DNA of 64,000 nucleotides from Symbiodinium microadriaticum (lineage: Eukaryota; Sar; Dinophyceae; Suessiales; Symbiodiniaceae): the NCBI GenBank assembly GCA_001939145.1, contig LSRX01001518.1:12875-76874 (forward strand), given 5' to 3'. Positions within the stretch are counted from its first letter, which is position 1. Every line of letters starts with the position of its first letter. Both the position numbers and the translations under genes were made by a program. The notes beneath the pieces were generated by a model. It made no database searches. It had not been told where the DNA came from and saw only the letters and a program-made list of their open reading frames with translations. Positions 57,440 through 64,000 of the stretch are shown here, in pieces.

Positions 57440-58323
57440 GCATGAACCCCGCAGCTCGTGCAGGCGGCAGGCGAAGTGCACGCGTTTCAATCAGCACAGA
57501 GGTGCACGTGCTTTTGAGACAAGCCACCCGAACTTGCGAAGAGCCGACGGTGCTAAACTCCTCTTCTTCGTCCATGTCCTGGCAGCGCAGCACTGCCAAC
57601 ACGAAGCTATGTTCTGAAAGACATGTGTTTCAGGCTCCCACGTCGTTCACGGCTTCCTCTTTTCTGCCGTAGCTCCTGGACGCTTCATTTCGCGCGCAAG
57701 ACAACTAGCTCAGAGAAAGAAGCCTCAACCCTAAATCCTATAGCCTAAAACCTAAACCCTAATCTGCAGCTTAGCATCTGCCCGTTTTCGATTGCCCTGG
57801 CGACGGCTTCAGCCTCAGAGCCATCTGAAGCTGTGGCCAGCTGATGCATCACAGCCATTCGCAGCCACGCTCTTCAATCATGAGTAGTAGGGTTTAGAGT
57901 TTAGGGGTTTTTTGAAAACAGGATGATTGCTTCTTTTTGTTACTATGGTCTTCAAGTTCTTAGTTCACCAGCTTGTAAACAATCTTTTGTGCAAGCTTAA
58001 CCCTAACTTTGCTGAGATCTGCACCTCGTTCCTCATCCACTCTGGGATTTCGTCCACGTTCAATGCCGTGGTGTATAGCTCCTGCGGCAAATGGCGACTG
58101 CCAACAAGAAACAACAGTCTAAGAAATACTCAGCATACCCCAAGCCCATGCCCCTTAAGCATACGAGGCTTTTATCCTTTACATTCTTGTAGGGGTATGC
58201 CTTTGGGGTATGCTGAATATGTCCCCTAGACAGTCTTCGAACCGTTCCACTGCAGGCATCCTCCCGGTAGGTACTGGCAGTGATGCCGAAGTGCTTCTCG
58301 TTATACTCGAACTGGTTCCAAGC
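57440..58323 (-). CDS. Ataxin-2/PBP1-like gene fragment (LsmAD domain)
   Basis: Ataxin-2 proteins bind RNA and organise translation and stress granules. Exon 58323-58261 (after CTGCAG) reads AWNQFEYNEKHFGITASTYR plus E, and exon 58081-58008 (after GCCGCAG) reads ELYTTALNVDEIPEWMRNEV plus QISA. Joined in phase 0 they match the LsmAD pattern (QF..NE..FG...TY.E.LYTT.L......PE..R). The first has a GA donor, the second a GT donor. A further downstream exon around 57615-57440 reads CQDMDEEEEFSTVGSSQVRV and may belong to it. The N-terminal Lsm (ATX) exons should lie above 58.4 kb but were not identified. Confidence 0.6.
58130..58216. mobile_element. 87-bp terminal-inverted-repeat element inside the LsmAD intron
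   Basis: It starts TCAGCATACCCCAA and ends TTGGGGTATGCTGA, a perfect 14-bp inverted repeat; imperfect pairing continues for about 12 more bp (CCATGCCCCT / AGGGGTATGC). It occupies about half of the 179-nt intron between the two LsmAD exons. A related end lies at 60716-60751. It looks like a MITE or introner-type element. Confidence 0.65.
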
Positions 58324-58419
58324 CTGCAGCCCGGGAGAGCTGGAAACTGGTGTTGTTGCTTGGCACTCCTGAAAGCATTCTTTTCCGATCCGAACAACTG
58401 GGTTCTTGTTCGGGTCATC

Positions 58420-61400
58420 TTAAAAGGACAATTCTGTTATTACATAGAAGGTTGCTATCTACCCTGACATGTAAAGTGATTTCTAGCCATGGCCCAGGAA
58501 AAGCTTCAAGATCTCTAACAGGGATCATTCAAAGGACAGAAAGAGGGATCGACCACGTGTGAAAACCGCAATCGATCAGTTTTTTGGCATCCATAGCTGG
58601 ACCGTCTGCTGGATACCTACTTACCCGTGCACAGGTATCTACTGGGAGGTCAAGGAGGCGCCCAATCTAGTTCCAACTGCACATACTATAGAATAATAGG
58701 ATAACCACTGCACACGCACTGATGATGTAGTATACCCGTTCAAGTGGTAGTAGAGCTCACTGTAGCATGGCATGCGCACGCCTTGTGTCTATCAGAGCAC
58801 TAGTGTCAGCAGTCATACATGCAACGAATGATTAGACACACGTGTAAGTTCATCACATATCAACCAGGTATAGGTATAAGCTAAACCCGACGGCCCTGGA
58901 CAAGAGTCGGGGCCTCGACGCCAAGGCGACTGGACTCGGACTCGAGGGTGAGGGAGACGCCTGCTCGGTCCTGGTCCAGGTGTGTGCAGGGTTGAGGGCT
59001 GAGGGTTTAGGGTTTAGGGTTCAAGGATTAGGGTTTAGGGTTGAGGGGTTGCGGTTTAGAAGTTCGGGTCCAGGCCTATAGGGTTTGGGGATTTAGGGGG
59101 TATGTTTCTTTTTGTGTGGGTTTAAGGGTTTTGGGATCTAGGATTTAGGGTTTGGGATTAAGGGTCTAAACCCTACAATCTAACCTCCAGGACACTCGTC
59201 CCCGAAAATACCCCAAACCCTAAACCCGAACCCTGAACCTAAACCCCAAACCCTGAACCCTAAAACCTACACCCTAAAACCTAAATTTGCACCCCAAACC
59301 CTAAACCCTAAACACTAAAGCCTAAATCCTACACCCCAAAGCCTAATTACACCCCAAAACCTCAACCCTACACCTTAAACACCTAAACCCTAGACCCTAG
59401 ACCCTGAACCCTATACTCTCTGTGTCCTCCTCGCCACTATTCCAAGCAACCAGCTCCCTGTGGCGGCCCGCGCCCCTTGGAGCCGCCTTGCGTAAGGATT
59501 TGCAGCTTTACGGTTAGGGACTTAGGGTATGAGGTTAGGGTTTAGAGTTGAGGGCTAGGGTTCATGCGGAATTATGAAGAAGGTTATAAGTATAGTATCC
59601 TACATCAACACCCCTAAACCCAAGACCCTAAAGAGTACTCATAACCCTATCTATAAGTACCCATGAACCTCCAACAAAGCTTTGCGGTTCGGGGCTGAGG
59701 GTTTGGAGTTTGGGGTATAAAGTGTCAGGCTCAGGGCATAGGGTTCTCGGGTTTGCGTTTTAGGGTTTCAGGTTTAGGGTACAACCTTTAGCGTTCAAGA
59801 ATTTTTGAGCTTTAGGGGTTTACGGTTTCAGGTGTAGGGCCTTGGGTTTAGGGCATAAGACAAACATGAGTTTAGGGTGTGGGGTTAGGCTTTAGGGTTT
59901 GGGGCATAGGGTTCAAGATCAACCCTAAGCCCCAAACCGTTAGGAGCTTGGGTTTAGGGTTTCAGGTTTAGGGCTTCGGGTTGGGCCGTGGATCTTGGGG
60001 TCCAGCGACTCCCTGGGATCAGCGCCTTTGTTTAATTGGAGGTCCAGGGCACTTATAATCCAGGGCACTTATTTTGGGTTTAGGGTGTAGGATTTAGGGC
60101 AAGGGTTTAGGATGTCGGGTTTAGGATTTAGGGTGTAGGGTATAAGCCGGTTATAATCTCTCTAAGGCGGGTACCCTAGGCTATACTTTGCTTATAAAAA
60201 CAGTTTTACTGAGGTTCTGAGTGGACTGGTCCTCCAAGTGAAGGTCTGACTCTCAGGTGCCCAGCCCAAGTATTCGTGTAAAACAGATCAAGCGAAGGGT
60301 TTAGGGTGTGGGGTTTAGGGTTTTTGCCCTGCTTGGGGGGAAAGGAAGCAGTAAGGCTTCAGTAAGGGTGGTGTTGGGGACTTGCCTCCGTGATCCCATC
60401 GTTTCAGGTCTACACAAGAGTTTCCAAAACCTGACCAAAATAGACCCTAAAAAGGACCCCCCACATCTTGGTGCCCGGCTATGGGTAACAGGTGCGCGTT
60501 GAAAGCCATGCGATTGAGGCGTGCGTCTGTGGCTGTTGGCCTAACTTACTGCTCCCCACATGGGGGGAACCTAAACTCTGAACCCTAAACCCAAAACCCT
60601 AAACCAACTTAAGGACTCAGCACACTCCCAAGGTGCCAACCACCTCACAGTTCGTCTGAGAGCGGTGCTATTTCACCATCGATCTTGAACGTGCCCAGCC
60701 TTGTTCAAAGAAATGTTCAACATACCCCAAGGCATGCCCCTACAAGAAATACGGGGTTTAGTAGTGTGCAGTTTAGTGTTTAGGGTTTAGGGTATGGTGT
60801 TCTCCGACTCTATACTCTCCTTTTTAAGGGCCTTCTGAAGGTTAAGGGTATGGGCTTGGGGAATCCGCAACCTGAAGCCCCAAACCGCAAACGTCACAGC
60901 CGAAACCCCAAACCCATGTCCCCAAGTCCCAAATCTTTCATCCTTAATCTCAACTCCAAACCCCAAGTCCTTAACCTTAAACCCCAAGCCCTTAACCTCA
61001 AATCTCAAGCCCGAAACCCTAGACCCTAAACCCCCAAACCCCAAACTCTGACTTACCCCTAGCCTCCAAACCCAATTTCTAAATCCACATTTTTCAGGCT
61101 GAATCCTTCCTCATATTTCGGCAGCAGCTTCTAGCAAGGATGGGGCACAGACTTAGGCTCAGACGAGGGCACGGTAAAAACCTGGCCCAAGGTTTGGGGT
61201 GTAGGACTTAATTAGGGCTTTAGGGGGTTAGGGGTTTAAAGGTTTAGGGTTTGTGGATATCGGGATGATGGATTCAAGGTTAAGGGTTTAGGGGTTGGGT
61301 TTCGGGTTTAGGGCTTGGGGCTTGAGGGTTGCTGCGTGGCAGGGCCTACGAGCTGGTCCAGGGCCTGTGTCCCGTCCATCAGTGTACATATAGCCCCACG

Positions 61401-61800
61401 TCTACGCGAAACGCACTTCACGACTGTTGGGGCCCAGGGCATGAATCATTCAAGGGACGGTACTACCGGCCGCCCGATTTTGAACATGTGCATAAATAGA
61501 GTCTAATGCCCAGTTGGGGGGTGAGAATATACGGAGCTGACTTGCTTATGACCAGGATATAAGTTCGGGACCTCGCGTTCTCAGCAGCAGCAAGAGAAGG
61601 CTTCATGAGGAGAGGTTGTGCAAATGCGTGTCCTGTTTAAATTGGTACGATGAAGTGCAGTATGTTTAGAGTCCCAACTCCGAAGACCCTTCAAGGAAAC
61701 TTCCGGAAAGTCGGAAAGGACTCACGCAGCTACCTCGGGACAACCTTGCCCAACAAACATAGATCTGAACAGGCACTGCCTGCAACAAATGTGAATAGAC
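58420..61800. other. No recognised gene; telomere-like repeats
   Basis: Mostly degenerate TTTAGGG/CCCTAAA tracts, with AT-rich and mixed sequence between. A half copy of the intron element (CATACCCCAAGGCATGCCCC) lies at 60716-60751. Short open frames here carry no family signal. Confidence 0.5.
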
Positions 61801-61989
61801 AGTGCTCAAGTCTCGTCCAAATCACCCCCATGCTATGTGCGAACGAGCCAGGCCTTGTTTCTGTATCTGCAAGGAGACACCCTGTAAAACGCATGCATAA
61901 ATTAAATCGCGAAGGAACAAACACATGCATGAATCGCAAATGAACGCCCAAAAACCCTCACCCAAAACGATAGCAAAATCCGCCTCGCA

Positions 61990-63161
61990 TTCTTCCCAGT
62001 ACGCTGCAATTTCTTGCTTTGTGTAGCGACCTTTGCGGGTGAGGCGCAAGGACGTGTAGGCTCAAGGGGCTTGCCTTTATGGTTGAAGGGCTTTGGGGTA
62101 AAGGGGGGTTGGGGTTTAGGGGATGAGAGTTCATTAAGGCTTTAGCATTTCAAGGTTTTGGGGCTTTGGGGTTTTGGTTCGGTTTAGGATGTCTACTGGC
62201 CTTGCGCTTGTGCGACTGTGCGAAAACTCCGATGAAAAAGACATTGCTGCAAACAATCCGCGCCGGGTGAGCAAGGACTTGATGGCGGCCCACTTAGAGC
62301 CGGCGGTTTCCTTGAGCCTCCAAAATTTCTTGGTACCGCCTCCGATGCCCCGGGCCTCGTCAATGACTTCCTGAAAGCCAAAGAAAGGGATCCTCGTAAT
62401 GGCGTCCCAATCGCTCAACTGTCCTACACACCTTCCAAGCGCTGCTGCAAATCATCCGATCGCGAGATGGGCTTGGAGCTGGGTTTGGGCGCAGAAAGCG
62501 GCAAGAAACTGTCATAAGGTCTCCCAGACCATTTGGCGAGGACGAAATGAAATCAAAACCTCCTCATGTTCAAGTTTCTGTCCAAAACGCTTTAAACCGC
62601 ACCTTGCCCCTCAGCTCTCTAGACCCTGCAAACACTTTGGTGTAAAGCGGAGTGGAATGAGGGCTTGGTTTTGGGGTTGAGGATTCAGGGGTTGGGTTCA
62701 AGGTTTGGTGTCTGGGACGTGGATTTAGGGTTCGGGCTTGCAGCTGAAACCTAAGACAGAAGATGGCTCTCAACTCTGCTTGCAAGCCAACACAGCGAGA
62801 CACAGTCCTCGCAAGCGACCCGAAAATCTGGACACCGCTTCCTCCTCCGTAAGCATCCACGTATGTAGATAATATCGACATTTGGCCCTAAAGTATAGAA
62901 ATAATACCTACAAGTCTATCAGTAATGCCTGCTTGGAACCTTAGGGCCAAGGCTACAGCCACCTTTCGTACTTTGTTTGCCAGATCTTGTGCTACATCAT
63001 ACTGTGGCGCACTAGATTGTGACATGGGCTTCGATGTTTGTTCCTTCCTCAGGAAGGAACCACAACCAAAGATGAGACAGATCTGAGTTCTCGAGTTGAT
63101 AAGCCAAAAACGGTTCCACGTCCTCTTCCGGCCGGGAGTCCAACGGTTGACAATAGAAGTC
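61990..63161 (-). CDS. Unidentified multi-exon gene
   Basis: Coding-like minus-strand islands: from 63161 after CATGCAG (DFYCQPLDSRPEEDVEPFLA, SDLSHLWLWFLPEEGTNIEA); about 62881-62740 (STYVDAYGGGSGVQIFGSLA, LQAELRAIFCLRF); about 62418-62200 (SDWDAITRIPFFGFQEVIDE, KKFWRLKETAGSKWAAIKSL, FAAMSFSSEF); and about 62049-61990 (KGRYTKQEIAAYWEECEADF, then AIVL with a GT donor). They are separated by TTTAGGG-containing sequence that would be intron. I do not recognise the product, and I cannot prove that the islands belong to one transcript. Confidence 0.45.
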
Positions 63162-63214
63162 CTGCATGACCCTATATACCAAGACCCTGGAATTCTGGTA
63201 GTATAAGGTATTTA

Positions 63215-63300
63215 CATACATGTATATATATATATATACACATACGTTAGGAACTATGGTGGTATGGTACATGTTATATATATATATATATATATATGAG
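63215..63300. repeat. (TA)n microsatellites
   Basis: Two ATATAT runs (around 63224-63240 and 63275-63297) lie around a short unique piece. The following 63.3-64.0 kb is AT-rich with no recognised gene. Confidence 0.85.
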
Positions 63301-64000
63301 CCCGATACCTTTAGGGTCTATATAACCACGGTTTGTTATCTTCAGTACATAATGGAAAGCAAAATGTAATATCCAAACACAGCCCACATTACAAAACCAT
63401 AACCCGAAAAGTTTCAGACCGACTATGTTATATTTTCTTAATAAATAATTAGATAAAACTATTCACATTCAAGGAAACAAATGTTTAAAAGAAACAAGTG
63501 TGGATCCAATCGCGGTCGATGAAGGAATAATCGATATGATGTAACAGTTCAATGTTGAATGTCTAAACATACTTAAGGAGTGATGTGTCATCGTGGAGAC
63601 ATGCATAACACAGGCATCAGTCTGTCGGCCACATGGGTAATCTGTTCTGTCGAAATCTTGCACGACTCGACTTGTTGTTGTCTTGTCAGCACTGGAGTAC
63701 TTGCATGTTTAGACCACATACTGTACCTACCCGCTTGCTTGTGATTCGATCGGTCATAAAGATTAAAGGATGGGGATGGGGTATGATCTATCGCAGCCCC
63801 AGCCCGTTGACAAGCACCGTGACCAGTTTGTGCGTTCCAGTCTGACAACTCTAACATCAACTCCAATCCCCTAGCCCGTTGACAGTCATTGTGACCAGCA
63901 ACAGCAGCCAACGACAACAGTAGGAACAATATCATAACCATAACGACGACCACAAGCACAGCAACATCAACATTATCATGAACAACAACCCATAGGTAAT

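Larger units (their letters stand above)
46432..62755. repeat. Domain of dispersed degenerate telomere-like repeats
   Basis: CCCTAAA-type runs (for example 46432-46570, 48600-48660, 48885-48980, 50460-50540, 51365-51420, 51690-51750, 52000-52050, 54060-54150, 59200-59420) alternate with TTTAGGG-type runs (48120-48260, 51185-51320, 53180-53260, 55480-55760, 58995-59060, 59520-60160, 61195-61330). They are short and degenerate and occur in both orientations over 16 kb, so this is not a chromosome end. They fill introns and intergenic space. Apart from the exons listed separately I see no gene in most of it. Confidence 0.9.

Overview
This 64 kb window is nuclear DNA from a dinoflagellate, probably a Symbiodiniaceae-like or other GC-rich lineage (the lineage is inference). 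Supporting signs: introns that mostly begin GC (some GT, some GA) and end AG before a G; TTTAGGG-type telomere-like repeats; a retroelement reverse transcriptase of the kind abundant in dinoflagellates; and recognisable genes that all lie on the minus strand. The long frames printed by simple ORF finding are mostly artefacts. The real genes are chains of 30-150 nt exons that I found by reading both strands for splice-compatible, family-like peptides.

Region by region. 1-0.86 kb: exons of an unidentified protein. 1.7-31.5 kb: one very large minus-strand gene, or two abutting genes. The upstream part (31.5 down to about 15.9 kb) encodes a DD3-3-like secreted ectodomain and a membrane helix. The downstream part (15.7 down to 1.7 kb) encodes an NADPH oxidase (ferric reductase/FAD/NADPH core). 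Reading phase is kept across the junction, so a DUOX-like fusion with DD3-3 in place of the peroxidase domain is the best reading. Its introns hold two related tandem satellites (57 and 62 bp units, 21.7-26.7 kb), a LINE relic (17.2-17.6 kb), inverted minisatellites (5.5-6.1 kb) and a complete intronless EF-hand/PAN-like gene (27.7-29.9 kb) with one in-frame TGA.

33-35 kb carries exons with a voltage-sensor (Hv1-like) S2-S4 segment. 36.3-39.7 kb holds two decayed retroelements on the minus strand: a 5'-truncated Ty1/copia end with an unusual C-terminal extension, and an RT/RNase H element with at least three frameshifts and a strong GCTA bias. 39.9-46.4 kb has exons of unidentified minus-strand genes. 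Inverted copies of a roughly 470 bp element sit at 32.5 and 43.4 kb.

From 46.4 kb to the end the DNA is AT-richer and full of degenerate TTTAGGG/CCCTAAA tracts in both orientations. It still contains exons, notably an ataxin-2 type LsmAD domain (58.0-58.3 kb) whose intron contains a small terminal-inverted-repeat element, and an unidentified gene at 61.9-63.2 kb. There are N gaps at 24388-24411 and 42417-42524 and single Ns at 5993, 12820 and 49217. The NADPH oxidase lacks exons for helices 2-4 next to the N at 12820.
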